64,000 nucleotides of DNA from Cyclospora cayetanensis (lineage: Eukaryota > Apicomplexa > Conoidasida > Eucoccidiorida > Eimeriidae), in contig NW_020312080.1 of NCBI RefSeq assembly GCF_002999335.1, forward strand, positions 44,607 through 108,606, read 5' to 3'. The stretch's first letter is position 1. Each line of letters begins with the position of its first letter. The translations under genes were made by a program, and so were the position numbers. The notes under the pieces are model-generated. The model had not been told where the DNA came from and made no database searches. It was given only the letters and a program-made list of their open reading frames with translations. Positions 1-12,100 of the stretch are shown one piece after another.

Positions 1-762
1 TGCTAGCGCATGCTACGATTCACCGTTGGGGCCCTATGCTTTGAATGCTTCAGACGAAGTGTAGCCTTATGCCATGCGTCCACCATTCGCCCAGGAGATC
101 CATGACGAAACATTTTAAATCCCAGGTGCTTAGTACAATTGTCTCACCTTTCATCTGAGCTGAACACTTCTACGCTCCGTACACTTATTGCGATTGCATT
201 GGACTCTTCGTAGGGCCCTGCATGCCGCAACATGCCGACGCTTATTCTTCTTTTACTCACCAGCTAGGATTCTACTTGAAATCAGGCTAGGCTAGCTGGG
301 TAGCGCAGGTGCCAGTCTACCTGCTGCAGATTAACATAGCCGTTACCTAACAACCTTCCGTGCCTAGGTGCATGCATACATTTTAGTCCCTAGCCCCTAG
401 AGGTCCATTCCGTAGAGCTAATGACTTACGCAAGAAGTGCCTTAAACGCCATGACTGCAGCATCTCTAAGATAAAATTCTCAACAGCTCAGGCTCAATCC
501 ACAACCGATAACGAAATTGGCTGAAATCTCTTAACAAAAGCACCACAAAAACACTCTAAGCGCTGCACGCCAAGCGCCTAATCCTAGCCTTCGGTAAAGG
601 GTATAACCTAGCAGCATATCAGGTCGGAGCTTTCGGTGTGCCCGGTTTTGGCGCCGTCCATCACTCACTTCTAGACATAACCCATATCGCTATATCGTAA
701 TTGCGATTTCACGGCTCATGCAGCCCAGATGCATGGAGGATCTGCTGTGTGCATGAGCCTCT
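1..762. other. No supported gene; 3' flank of the SelS-like gene
   Basis: I see no convincing coding exon here. On the minus strand this is the downstream (3' UTR) side of the SelS-like gene, so a SECIS element would be expected here if the UGA at 769-771 is read as selenocysteine. I found only a weak hairpin candidate at about 677-720 on the minus transcript, with an AUGA and an opposing GA but an imperfect helix. I do not count it as support. Confidence 0.4.
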
Positions 763-1602
763 TTAGCATCAGCCACCGCCCCTTCGGGTTCTGCCATATC
801 TTTCTGCAGGGCTGGGCCTCCAGGGCTTGGGCTGGGTGGGAGGGGCTATCCCATGTCTCGAGATCTGCCCTCTGTGTTCCGGTCGAATGCCTCCGGTAGC
901 TACTGAGGAGGCCCTCTGCAGCTCAGCGTATGCAGGCGTTTCCTTAAAGGCCTCCATCTCCATCTCCAAGGATGCAGCCTGGCGCTCCCTGCAAGCTCAA
1001 TGCGCAGGCAGAAATTACAGCCACTTGAGCTGCCATCCTAAGACCGCCGCAGTGGGCCTTAAACAGGGCATCGCATAGCAGTAGTGCCCTCCTACCGCAT
1101 GTCTCAAGCCGGATACAAGGGCCTAGACTACAAAGCCTCTTTAGGGCAACGGCGAAAACAACGGCAGCTCCTGATTACGGATTTCCTGGCAGTTTGTGCA
1201 TCTTAACAGGTGCAGCTACTCACAAGGATAGACATGAATGCCACGTACCTGGCTTCACGCAGACGCTGGCGACGCGCTTCAGCCTCTTCCTTCTCGCGGC
1301 GATGTCCCCAGGCCACAGTTACTCTGCAAGATACCAAATATAACCAACAAAAACGACGATACAGGATGCACTGGAGCCCACAGTTCTCGGATAGCCATAA
1401 GGTGAGGAATCAAAGATGTCAGAAGCATCAGCCGCTAATTTACACACCTGTACAGAAGGAAGAGGATCACTCCTAGAAGAAGGGCCCCTGCAATGCTCCA
1501 AAAGTTTGCGCCGCTCAAAAGATCCCCATCTTGATTGTCGAATGAAGTTTTCCCAAAGGGATCCTCATCCCAGTCCATCGGGCTGTCATCTTCGCTATTC
1601 AT
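763..1602 (-). CDS. Selenoprotein S (VIMP)-like ER membrane protein, 3 exons, with candidate Sec UGA
   Basis: Exons on the minus strand are 1448-1602, 1249-1323 and 769-988 (763-988 if UGA is read through); both introns are GT-AG and all phases agree (2 and 2). The product starts MNSEDDSPMDWDEDPFGK, with an acidic N-terminus of about 33 residues. One membrane segment follows at residues 34-51 (FWSIAGALLLGVILFLLY), then a charged Glu/Arg-rich probable coiled coil at about 60-95, then a Pro/Arg/Gly-rich tail ending PWRPSPAERYGRTRRGGG. This order and the tail resemble selenoprotein S, an ER-associated-degradation membrane adaptor whose Sec is second to last. Here the Gly run is followed by TGA, TGC and TAA, so read-through would give a 151-residue protein ending Gly-Sec-Cys; termination at UGA gives 149. 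No convincing SECIS was seen, so Sec is inference. A non-selenium homologue is the alternative. Confidence 0.68.
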
Positions 1603-2303
1603 TGAGCCCTACGTGTAGCAGAGTTCATTGAGACAGCCATTGAATGGCGAAAGAGCCAGTGGCAGTTGCACCAGCGGATTGCAAGGTGCCTGTGCACTGT
1701 GTACTAAAGATGCTCAATGATGGGATTAAACAACACAGCAGTGGATATGCGTGGCAGGACAAAGGCACACAGCCACACTGTAACTGACAAGCAGCGATGG
1801 GTCATAACGAAGAGGCTGCCGAGATGGTCCAGCTAGTCGAACGCTAGACGCACGCGCACAAATTTCTAAGTGAGAAATGAAGAAGAGTATTCATTGGAAA
1901 ACGTTTGAATAGCGATGCTCCGATACTGTTGTCACCGTTGCAGGGGCTGCTGCATGCGCCTCCTCAGCGACAGGACCTACAGAAGCAGCCGCAACCGCAG
2001 CCGCGACAGCAAGTAATGCCACTGTGGCAAGGGTTTACTCTATATTTAAAGTGTGGACAAGATCCACGGCGTCTGGACTGCTCTGGTTCCCTCCTTACAC
2101 CCTCGGAACTCTTTGAGCCCCAACCCCCAAAGCGTGTATGCGGATATCGGCTCTCCGAGGTACGGCAGGCCAAACCACTTGGGGGCCGCTGGTCTCTGGA
2201 GACTAATTGGACGAAGAAGAGTGGCAAGGGAGAGAAAGTAGGAAAGCTAGCACTAGCGCGCTTCAAAGCAGCAAGAAGAAACCCCAACGGAAAAAATTGG
2301 CAA
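1603..2303. other. Divergent intergenic region between SelS-like and RBM-like genes
   Basis: This segment lies between two divergent starts, the minus-strand ATG at 1602 and the plus-strand ATG at 2304, so it probably contains both promoters and 5' UTRs. The plus-strand frame of the RBM-like gene stays open upstream from about 1905, with an in-frame ATG at 2016. The RBM protein could therefore begin earlier, but composition upstream of 2304 looks less like coding sequence. Confidence 0.35.
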
Positions 2304-5300
2304 ATGTCCCGCCGGCGAGCGGCCCCCAATGGGGCGGATGGGGCCGAGGACTTTAGGGAGCGCGAGCCCAAAGATATCCCGAGCAGCAGCAGTAGCAGTA
2401 GTAGTAGCAGCAGCAACAACAGGGGTGTCGGGCGCAGTTCTGACAAAAAGTCTGCTGGCCCCAACAGCAGTAGCACGAACAGCGGTAGTGGTAGAAACCG
2501 CAATTGGGATGAGTTAGGGGACTGGCAGCAACAGCACCGGCGGCGCAGCAGAAGTGACAGCAGAGGAGGGGACAGAGAGCGGCGTCCAAGAGAGAACGTG
2601 GATAAGGATCGATATAGGGAAAGGGACAGAGATAGAGAGCGAGAAAGGCACAGAGAGAGGGACCGAGAGAGAGAGCGAGAAAGGGATAGGGATAGAGATC
2701 GGGACAGGGAGAGGGACAGAGATAGAGACAGGGAGAGGGACAGAGATAGGGACCGGTCTCGTCGGCGGGATCGGTCTCGTGAGAGTGAGTGGGAGAGGTC
2801 TAGAGACAGAGACACGGAGAGCCGCAGCAGTAGGAAGAGGGAAGAGATCCTTAGTTGTACGGCTGTTATTCGAGGGCTACCAGAGGGGGTGACGGAGGAG
2901 GAGACGGAGGAGCACGTAAGGGCCTTAGCCATTGATAAGCGATTCTCGACGCCAGATGCTGTCCGCCTGCAGATGTTGAGTGTACTTGCACTCAACGCTC
3001 TTTGCCCCACCGGAGCTAGGCTTTCGCTGGATATGGTCCAGCAGCTGCTGCCTTCAGCAGGAACCACAGGCGGGAAGCATCAGGAGCAGCACGGGGAGAA
3101 GGAACAACAATTGTTGGTTGCCTTTGTGGACTTCCCGTCGACTGATGCAGCTCAAAAATTTCTGAAGAGCTGCAAGGGAGAGGTGTGCGGTATCAGAGGC
3201 AGACTCTGTCCCGTGACTGTGCTTTTACAGCAGCCGCAACAGGGGAGAGCAGCAGCCACCGAAGCTGCTGAAGCTTCACCTCCAGCAGATTGGATATGCA
3301 GCACGTGCGCAGCTCCCAATACCCGCAGCAGCGGTAGTATCAGCATGGCCTGCGTGTCATGTGGGGCCCTGGCCCCTGGAGGAGCATCCGAGAAACAGGA
3401 GACAGAAGGAGGATGGGGGGGGGAGGGCACTAGGAATCCGTCTTCGCTTGTTGTTGTCTCTGACTTGCTGCTTATCGAGTGGGAAGACCTACTGCGCTCG
3501 CTCAGGCGGAAGCTGCGGCGCCGCAGCAGTAGCAGCAGTAGCAGCGGACAACAAACCGAATTTCAGAGCACTGTGCACGTAAAAGACGCCCCGGGGACCC
3601 TCAGACCAGCCGCGTTTGGGATTTTGAAGTTTGCATGTACAGACGCAGCTAAAAGCGCATGGAGAGCCTTGCGCTCCCTTCGAGGATTAGATGTGGGGGG
3701 TCATTTGTGCGGCGTGAGGCCTTGGATAATGAGTAAAGAGGAAGAGAAAAGCTGGAGGGAGATGCTCATTGTCGCTGCTGCTGCTGCAGCTACGGCAAAG
3801 GCAAACTCAAACAGCAGCAAGAGCGGCAAAAACAGCAACGAACAGGTCTTCAATCTACAAGAAATGCGCGAAGTAGCAAGTTAGTCCTTCTGTTGTTGTT
3901 GCCGGTCTTGCTGCCACTGCTCTTGAGGGTGCTTTTGCAATTGCTGGTTCTACGATAGGCAGGAACGATGCTCTTAGCCAGTCACTGCAGCAGTGCCGAG
4001 TGGTTTGCTTTGGGCTGCAACCTCTACGTCCCTGCGTACTCACCTACATCTCTAGAATAATGTTCATATGCATATACATACACACATTTGTTTCATATAT
4101 GACACAAGAGTGCGTGCGAATGTGCAAATGCCTGCTTGTTGACGTGGGTTACTATAGAGCTATTTCACTCTGCTTCTTTGGTCGTGCAGTGACATGGGTA
4201 ACGCGGGATGTGCTGTTTGTTTCCATGCTGTACGAGCTTGTACTATGGGAGACGTGTGTCATATTTGTTTTTACTGCTTTCAGAGACCTCTTCATCATGG
4301 GGCCGTTTGCTGCAGCAATGCGAAGGACAATTGCTTCCACTTCTAGGAAACGAGCCGCCGTCTCTTCCCTCCCGGGACCCGCAAAGCGGATACTTGTTTT
4401 CTGCAGCAGCAGATCTCTACTTCGATCCTACTTCGTCGTACTACATGAACTCTGCCGGAGACTACTTTATACACGATACTGCTCTTTCTGCCCTTAGGCG
4501 TGTCTGCAATTACAGAGACAGAAAACTAGATGGAGATACAGACACACAGGACCAGCAGCTTCAACAGCAACAGCAACAGCAGCCCACAGCTTCTGTTGTC
4601 GCCTCGCTTGTCGCATCCGCGCAGCGCAGCGCGCAGGCCACCAAAGAGGCCATTGAGAAGGCAAAAACTACGGAGAAAAGAGGGCCGCTAGTTGAACCGC
4701 CTGCAACCGCAGCGGCTGCAAGTGCTGTCGCTAGTCAGCTTCAACAACACCAACAAAATATCCCTCCTCCGCCTCCTAGGGATCCCGCCGGGGGTGGCTT
4801 CTTAGATGGACCGGTGCCGCACATCACAATGCAACAACACTCTCAGCAGACGCAGCAGCAACAGCATACACCTAGGGGTTTCTCTACAGGGCCCCCAGGG
4901 GGCTTTGATGTGTCTCATCCACTACCTGGAGGTAGCCGGAACAGCGCTGGGGCCCCCCCTGTGGACGTAAGCGGAGCCTTCTTGCCTCCTGCTACAGCGG
5001 CTGCTGCTAGTGCTGCTCCTAGTGTAATTGCCGATGTGGCGAAGGTATTTGAGAGGAATTTGGCAGCAGCAGCAGCAGAAGACCTGAAGACAGCGGCAGC
5101 AGGCACTCCCGGGAGCTCACTGCCTGATGCCCTCCCCGCTGCTACTGGAGCCAAGAACAACAACAGCAGCAGTAACAACACGAACAATAACAGTAGTACT
5201 GTAAGGTTGACGCCAGCGGAGCCCCCAAAGTATTGCTTTGTGTGTCTTCGCGTATTTAAGACAAAGGCAGAGGTTCATGAGCACGAGCTGAACTCAAAGC

Positions 5301-5407
5301 TGCACAGGCAGAATGTCTTAATGCTGGAAAAGGGGAAAGAAGAAGAAACGAAATTGCACCTGAAGCAGTTGCAACAGATGCAGCTACTAAGACTCCACCT
5401 CAGCTAG
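2304..5407 (+). CDS. RBM5/RBM10-type RNA-binding splicing factor, 2 exons, no G-patch seen
   Basis: Exons are 2304-3879 and 4284-5407, with phase 1 at both ends and a polypyrimidine-AG acceptor at 4283, giving 899 residues. In order: a serine run and a long Arg-Asp/Arg-Glu tract (about 105-170); a divergent RRM (about 182-306); a RanBP2-type zinc finger at about 328-357 with the cysteine pairs CSTC and CVSC; a second divergent RRM (about 379-477); an OCRE aromatic repeat at about 559-592 (motif YFDPTSSYYMN); Gln/Ala/Pro-rich linkers; and a C2H2-type finger at about 842-867 (CFVC and a distal H-H pair). This order is characteristic of RBM5/6/10, alternative-splicing regulators that act in early spliceosomal complexes in the nucleus. 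Family members normally end with a G-patch; none is visible, because the frame closes about 30 residues after the finger. The start codon is uncertain, since the frame is open upstream to 1905. Confidence 0.8.
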
Positions 5408-5867
5408 TCAGGAAAGCGAAAACTGCTGCTGTAAGAGGAAAGACACAACCAAGCCAATAGGGAAGCTGACTGATCCTATTTTCTTCTCCTTAATGAAGCT
5501 GTCGGTCATGCTTTTTTAACTGCTGGAAGATGTTGTTAAACTGGCAAGCTGTCGAACCATAATATGGCTTGGCGCTGCTGGCACATGCAGTTTCGCTGCC
5601 TGTGCCCTAGCTTTCTTTTGCTTATGCCCTCAGCGGCAAGAGTACCTCTTTTTCTTTTTAAATCCAACACGCGTTTCACTGGTGTAATACAACCATTTTA
5701 GTGGAGGGAGAGACAGTCAGCAGAAAAAGAAGAACGCGGTTGCCCCCACAAGAGTACGCAAGTGTCATCCTAGCAATGAGGGGGGACGAGCCCTCGTACA
5801 TACTTTTTCATGAGGATTTTAGCTCCTTGACTTCGAGCAGCTCTTTTCGTTTGGATTGTCGACAGTC
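5408..5867. other. No gene seen
   Basis: This is the 3' flank of the RBM-like gene. Around 5401-5460 another plus frame stays open for about 25 codons (through QLVRKAKTAAVRGKTQ), followed by TAG. That could be an alternative C-terminus reached by a different splice. Nothing else is recognisable before the retroelement remnant. Confidence 0.3.
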
Positions 5868-7902
5868 TTAAATCGATTCGAGGCGTAGCTGTGTTTGCCA
5901 GAGAAAAGGGTCACTGGGATCCATAAAAGCCTGTGTCAGTACACCGGGCTGGAAGACGCACGTATCAGGGATGCACAAGGGGCCGCAGGGCCCATTCAGC
6001 AGCGCAGTATATTGGGGGTAACAGCCAAACTTGATAGGCCTTTCCCTTTGAAGACCGTGAACGGTCCATACCATGTCGAAAAACTTCACAGCTCCTCTCA
6101 CATAATCTTCAGTGAACGAATGTTCAAAACTATCCACGGCAGGATGTCGAAGGGAGATTATTGAGTTCTGGCCAGATTGTTGAACTGCTAGATAAGGCAT
6201 GCGAGTGTTCCCATGCATGTGTCGTCTTGCGATTGCCTTTACTGAACTGCTAAATTTTTACCTTCCGGTACATGTATATACCATTCAAATGATTTGCAGG
6301 ACAATCGGTGTTAATTCATTCGGCGACTTTGACTGGCAGACAAATAAATTTTACTTGATGTCGGCGACCATCGTGTAACTGCTTGGTGGTGGGATCCAGT
6401 ACACGCTGATGGAAGGCTTCACAGTAGCAGCATTTGCTGCTCAAAAACATGCGTACACCTGCATTGATGAGCTGCTTGTGCAACTGCCTTTTTGATTCAA
6501 GCGTTGTGTGCTTGCTTTTTTAATGTTCAGTTCCGGCTCGTTTCCCTGTTTTATGCAACTGTCGACAAATGCTTCATGTTGTAGGAGTACTTTGAGAATG
6601 TATGGCATCCCTCACCAAGTCGTCTGCCATCTGTTTGAAGCTAAGGCCTTGAACTCAGCGGCTTTCATTTCCTTGTGTCCCGTTGGCGTCAATGCAGGAT
6701 GTCTTTGTCAAATGTAGACAAACTTTCGTGTTAGCATGTAGACGCAAAATGCAACTTCAGTTTGCTGCCCTATCAATATCCACTTACCGTGATGGCACAA
6801 GTAAATTGGAGCCTAAGGTTCGTACACCCAACAGTTATCCCATCCACACGCCGTATGAGGTTGCTTTGGCTTTAAGTGGGTAAGATCACCTGGTTACCAT
6901 CCACGTATACGAACGGCCTAAGAATAGTCTGGTACTGGGATACATTGGTGGCGTCGTGGTACCATGGGAACACCCTGGACTGCTGCCCCTGAAGTGCACA
7001 TTTTATTGTCAGGGGGGCAAATGTGAATGTTTGGAAACGCCCTTTTTTCATCAAAATAATTATGTATCTGAGATTTTACAGCTTATTCAATATGGCTTGC
7101 ATGGCACTGGCAATCATTGGTACAATGATAAAAGTTGGGCTTCAATCCTCTGCAAGCACAGAGTTGGCAAGAATCTCTAAGGGCCTATGCCTTCCTAGAG
7201 TAATCCACTTCAGGTTTTCCCCAAAGTGCAGCTCATTCGGCCACTCTAGTCACGAGCAAATGCAAGCGATACGTACGGAATGGATGGGTTCAGCACCATA
7301 GGTGCTGTTCTCCACGTGCACAGAGTTGGCTAGGTTCGCATTGCCTGATCGGAACAATTTAGACTAGCCAGCAAGAAGTGATAAATCACTAAGTGCTGCT
7401 GCATGAAAAGCCTCAGAAACCCAAGAGCACTTTACTATTTCGTTTGTACAGACTTCATAAAGCAAAAAATTATGGTGCACGGTATGTAGGAAACTCTGCA
7501 GGTTTATGGGCATGAGCTAATCCAACACCAGCTACGGAGGCAGCAATTGACGGCTTATCTGAACCGCCAGCTATTTCCCAGCCGCAAGGTCTTTATGCAT
7601 TCTGCAGAGAGCTTTCAGGAATGTGCTAAGCGCAGCGTAGTTCTTTATTGCGTGTAGGTCCTGCTGTAATACTCGGCAATGGGCTGCGACACCAACTTTC
7701 TTAAGCATAGCCACCGGTGCACGCTTATAATGCTGTTGCGCTGATCCATTGTGCAATGAGACAGCTTGATATTCGTGAGTCTATTGCTTGTGTGAACATT
7801 GGGTTCTGCTTGGACCTCTAATGCTCGTGCAGCTACTGCCTTTGGCAAGAAGGTGATTGGTATTCGGTGAATAGTTCCATCGCTTCGGACAAAATAATGC
7901 AT
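5868..7902 (-). mobile_element. Degenerate Ty3/gypsy retroelement, minus strand (RT and integrase remnants)
   Basis: On the minus strand, about 7760-7571 reads as the N-terminal part of a Ty3/gypsy reverse transcriptase. The fragment APVAMLKKVGV...IKNYAALS corresponds to the family pattern PVV.V.KKDG...IKN.YPLP. Downstream on the same strand, about 6170-5960 reads as an integrase core: FTEDYVRGAVKFFDMVWTVHGL corresponds to the region leading into the HGLP and SDRD motifs. The order RT then integrase with about 1.3 kb between fits one pol gene. Frames are broken by stops and the catalytic motifs are lost. No LTRs or target-site duplications were found. Confidence 0.6.
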
Positions 7903-8039
7903 TTAGATAGAAAGTGGAAAAATGCAACTCTTATTCATATTGACTGTATCAAATTGTCATTACAAACCATCAGTCATTTTTCGTACTTTTCCACCAGCCT
8001 TTAAAATCCTGATAATACTAGCTGAGCCATTTGGTGGCT

Positions 8040-9140
8040 TGGGCGCCTTCTGCAGCAGGACTTCCAGATCATATCAAGGGTTACACCAAAGTGGCCAACG
8101 ACGCGGTATCGCGAAGTCCCAGCGGCTGACCATTATGCAAGGCAACCGCGCTTGTCTCTGAGAATTCACGGTGTCTGTCAAAATTGCGTAAGTTAAACAC
8201 TTTGACATGCATGCATACGCTAGTGTTGCCAGCATCCGGAATGACAATAGGGTGATCCCTAACCACATTGAGGCTGCCACGCTGTGGTCAAGACAGAGTG
8301 TAGACTCCGTTGCTTGTACATTTTGACTTCGCTATGCAGTGCCGTTTTGCACGAAGCCAATTATCATGTTATTTTTGATGATAGTGGAAATCTCGCTACA
8401 GTGTGAAAGCTTCCACTGTCTTTCTGGTCATTTGCAATGTGTTCCGCGGCAGAGCAACATGCACTGTCATTTCAGGGCTGTCAGCAGCTGATGCCGCGTA
8501 GTTCCCCCAAACCCGACCTGCAAGGCTTTCCAGGTCGTGGAACAAGTTGGGATGATTAAACAAGGAACATTGTCTGCCGGAGGTCAATGGTCAGGATAGC
8601 ATCTAGGTCGTCGTCACCATACCCAGCAGATATGCCGATTTTGTCGTTTGCACGACCTCCATCACGCCTCAGAGCGTTGCTCAATTATTCGCAGCTCACT
8701 TCTTAATACTTAAGAGATTATCCCGGAGTATTTCCTCGAATGGGGATCCTAAGCTCGTTTGTGCGTTCTGGCGTGCCTTGATGACGCGCCTATGCATTGA
8801 CCAAAATATGGGCCCTGCTAACCACTCTGCGGCAGATGGGCAGATAGAGCGCACCAACCTCACGCTACTCTTCAATATTTGCGTCTCTTATTTAAAATGT
8901 AAAATTGCTCCCCTCGAACTTCTTTGTTGCACCGAATGTGTTTATCATGCGCCAGTACACTTGTCTGCCCATCGCCCTCTTGCATCGTAAGTTCATGCCA
9001 AGGAGCCCTTCTACGATCCAAGCATAAACCTGGCAGTCCGGGGTTAGCAGCTACCCTAAACGGCCTACAGAGTAGGAGAATAGCTAGCTGGTGCAGGCGA
9101 CTGTATCCTCAAAGCTCGATAGAGACGAACACGGAATAAT
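8040..9140 (+). mobile_element. Degenerate Ty3/gypsy integrase remnant, plus strand
   Basis: The plus strand from about 8580 reads LPEVNGQDSI, a stop, then VVVTIPSRYADFVV, the usual start of the integrase catalytic core after an H2C2 region. It continues to NHSAADGQIERTNLTL at about 8818-8866, matching the family motif YHPQTDGQTERTNRTL, and TECVYHAPVHLSAH at about 8930-8970, matching AEFAYN..VHSST. At least one stop interrupts the core. The region around 8400-8480 is similar in DNA sequence to 33290-33360, for example the shared string acatgcactgtcatt, so this is a relative of the 32-34 kb element. It lies head-to-head with the minus-strand remnant just to its left. Confidence 0.7.
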
Positions 9141-12100
9141 GATAAGCTGCGTTCGGCTGTGTGTTTCGAGCCCTCAGGATTCGTTGCGAGAGATTCTGTG
9201 GCTTTGAAATGTGCAGCAAAAGCTGATAAGGAAAAATAGTTCGCGGCCAGCGGCCTGAAACCAGTTGCAATTCTTTAACGAATCAATGCTCTTCCATATA
9301 CCGTCGCTTTCTCTAAAAACTGAAAGTGTCCTAGGTATATATATATATATATGTATTGGCTTCCTAAATAGATTGAAAGGTGTCCACGATATTATCGGGC
9401 CTTGCCGCGTAGTAAAGTGACTTGTGTGGTAGCGCATAATTCGCGGAAATCCTTAAAGTGATGGATTGGACCGGTAGTGGGCGCTGAGGCCACAGTAGTC
9501 AGGAGGCTCTAATGCAATACGTTAGGGAAGGCTGACCTCATTGCTTAAAGCAAGAGCACTTGCATGCTTCATATCTTACGGGCTAATTTGGCTACCAATG
9601 CTAGTCGCCATGGACTGTACTCTTGGCGTTCCATGGTAATTGTCATTCCCAACGCATGCTCTGTATGAGCTGGCTAGGTAACTATATGGGCGTTGCCTGT
9701 GTGATTATTATTAAGGTGTTATCCATCCTAGGGTGCATTGACGAGCACTTCGAGTTGTGGCCCTCTGCATTCCTCCTTGTACCTCTGTGAGGCTTCGAAA
9801 TGAGGCTTTAAAAAAGACTAGACTACATGCTCTGGATGTTTTTGGATGCAAGGGCTGCTCACGAACGCGGAAGCCTTGCTGTAATAGAGTGAATTTTGAC
9901 TTGCTTTGCGCATTGTGCTTGCCTTATGGTAGCAGGAGGCTCACATTTTAGCGCTCCGGCAAGAGCGAGTCATCGTGGCTTTGCGATTGTTTTCGTTTGC
10001 TCCCTCATTCGTTGTTGGCAAGTACGTTTGTCTTTCATTCTGTCGACTGCATCTTAGCAGTCAACACACACATGTTCCGTCTTTTCTTGCATGCTTTTTC
10101 TGCTTCTGCCTTCCTGGGAAGTGAAGACAGGGCGGAACCTCGTCCATTGTTCTGGATGCAGTTGGTTTTGTCGTACAGGAATTGGCGATAGCGAAGTGGA
10201 TTCTCAATCGGGAAAAGATGTGACAGACAATGCTAGGCTCAAACACTTCCAACTGCGCTAGTTATGTTGTACATAGAGTTAGTAGCGAACATACCAACTG
10301 CGTTTGTCTGTTTGTATATTTTATTTATTGCAGATTATTTGTAGCTCCATTCAAGGAAACGCAATGTTGTGTGCAGATGTGCTAGATGCTACATGTGGCT
10401 AGCTATGGGTTTTCGGGGTGGACAGGGCGTGGAGCTACGCGCACTCCAGCTGCCCACCTCCCCTCATCTTGGGAACTCTCGAGGGTGCAGGCAGCGGAAG
10501 CAAAGAGCTCTTTTCATCAGAAAATAACCCAATAAGTTTGTAGTGAGTCTGAATTTTGATGTGTCACGGAAATTTTGATGGAGCCTTCCATAAGCGGCTA
10601 CCTGGTTTAGGACTACGGCATCCCTCTTGGGTCCAATGGTATGATTTTCACGTTTCGAGGCGTTTTGGGGGTTTTCACGTGTTGCGGGAAGCAGAAAATG
10701 TAACATGGAGAGATTGAAAAGTGAAGCAGGTAGTATCACACAGTATAATGCTTTCGAAAACTAGAGCAAGGGGATGCTAATCAGCACAGACTAGGTATGG
10801 CATTAGAATGATGGAAACATGCACAGCCGCCCAAAAACTGCCTTTAAAGCTGTATCCATCGTGTACTGAGCGTGTTCTACGCTGGTCGGGGGAATCGAGC
10901 ACAGCATACCACCAAACAGTACGGCTATTGAAGAGCATTTATTGTTGGGGGCTCAATGCTATCAAAATGTGAGTATTGCTGGAGTGTCTTCCAGAGATGC
11001 ATTGAACTACAGGTGGGGCCGAGTGTAGTGTCTACGGCCATTCACGATGGAGCAGTCTACGGATTTCCCCTGGTTGTCGATGATTATTAAGGTTGCAAAT
11101 AGGAATAGAGACCACTGTGAACCAATGAAAGCCTGGTGGGAAGGGCAACACAACCACCGCACTCGCATGCAGCGCCTCAAGTAAATAAAGCATAACTTGG
11201 CTTCATGCTTTGATGATTTTGCTTGTGCCAAGTCGGATGTGTCACAGACGTGTAGTTCTCTAGCTAGTGCCCCTGCACTCCTGAGCCACCCGATGGGGCA
11301 CTCTGAGCCAAAGTTTGTTTAACGTTCTCGAGTTTAGTGGCCACCCTACGCAGTGCCGAAAATCAAGATGCTCACATGAACATTTTGGGAGAGTAAACAA
11401 TATGGCAAACAGCCAGAGGAAGCCATGCTCACATACGATTTTTGATCTGGCTAATGTGGGCCTTATATCGACACGATTTTTTGATGCTAACTGCAAAGAA
11501 TGGTTGCTTGGGCATTAACAGCTCAGCGCCAGCTAGCGTTTGCAGCTCTACTGTCCCAATAATCGTTTGTGCGACTGAGTATCCCAACAGCAAGCGGATA
11601 CATAACAAAACCACGATTTTTGGCTCAAATAATATTCCTTCGATGTCTCTAGTTATATTCGTGCTCTGCCATAAAGACGGAGATCTTTGTAGCAGCTGAG
11701 GTCTTGGGAAAAGTCACTGGAACTCTGAAGTCAAGAATCTTAGCAGGTCGACGGCGAATGAGGGGAAAGATTTTGCTGCAATCTGGCAGGAGGAATCTAG
11801 CGACAAGGGGTTTCTCGGAAATACTGGGAACATTTTCGGAAAATCTCATCTTTACCTTAAGCGTTGATGTATCTAAAGGAGAGTGCAGCACCGAAACTAA
11901 GCCATTTATAGAAGCATTCACCCTGTGTGACAATGCCTGACGGTGTCTCAGTGCTATTGCGTTGATCATTCGACAGCACTATCGCTATCTTTTAATTTTT
12001 TATTGCCGTACTTTTTCCTCTAGGCTTTCAAATTTTAGGACCTGTGGGCATTTTCTTTCCAAAAAAGGTATTTATCTTATTCTGGAGCTGATCAAAAGCC

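Noticed and set aside
677..720. Possible SECIS hairpin downstream of the SelS-like UGA (minus strand)
   Set aside because: It has an AUGA and an opposing GA, but the helix between them is short and mismatched and the apical AA is poorly placed. This is not enough to call it.
1964..3067. A 367-codon minus-strand frame full of Ser/Leu repeats
   Set aside because: It is the antisense shadow of the Arg-Asp/Arg-Glu tract and serine run of the RBM-like gene; RRM and zinc-finger motifs are on the plus strand.
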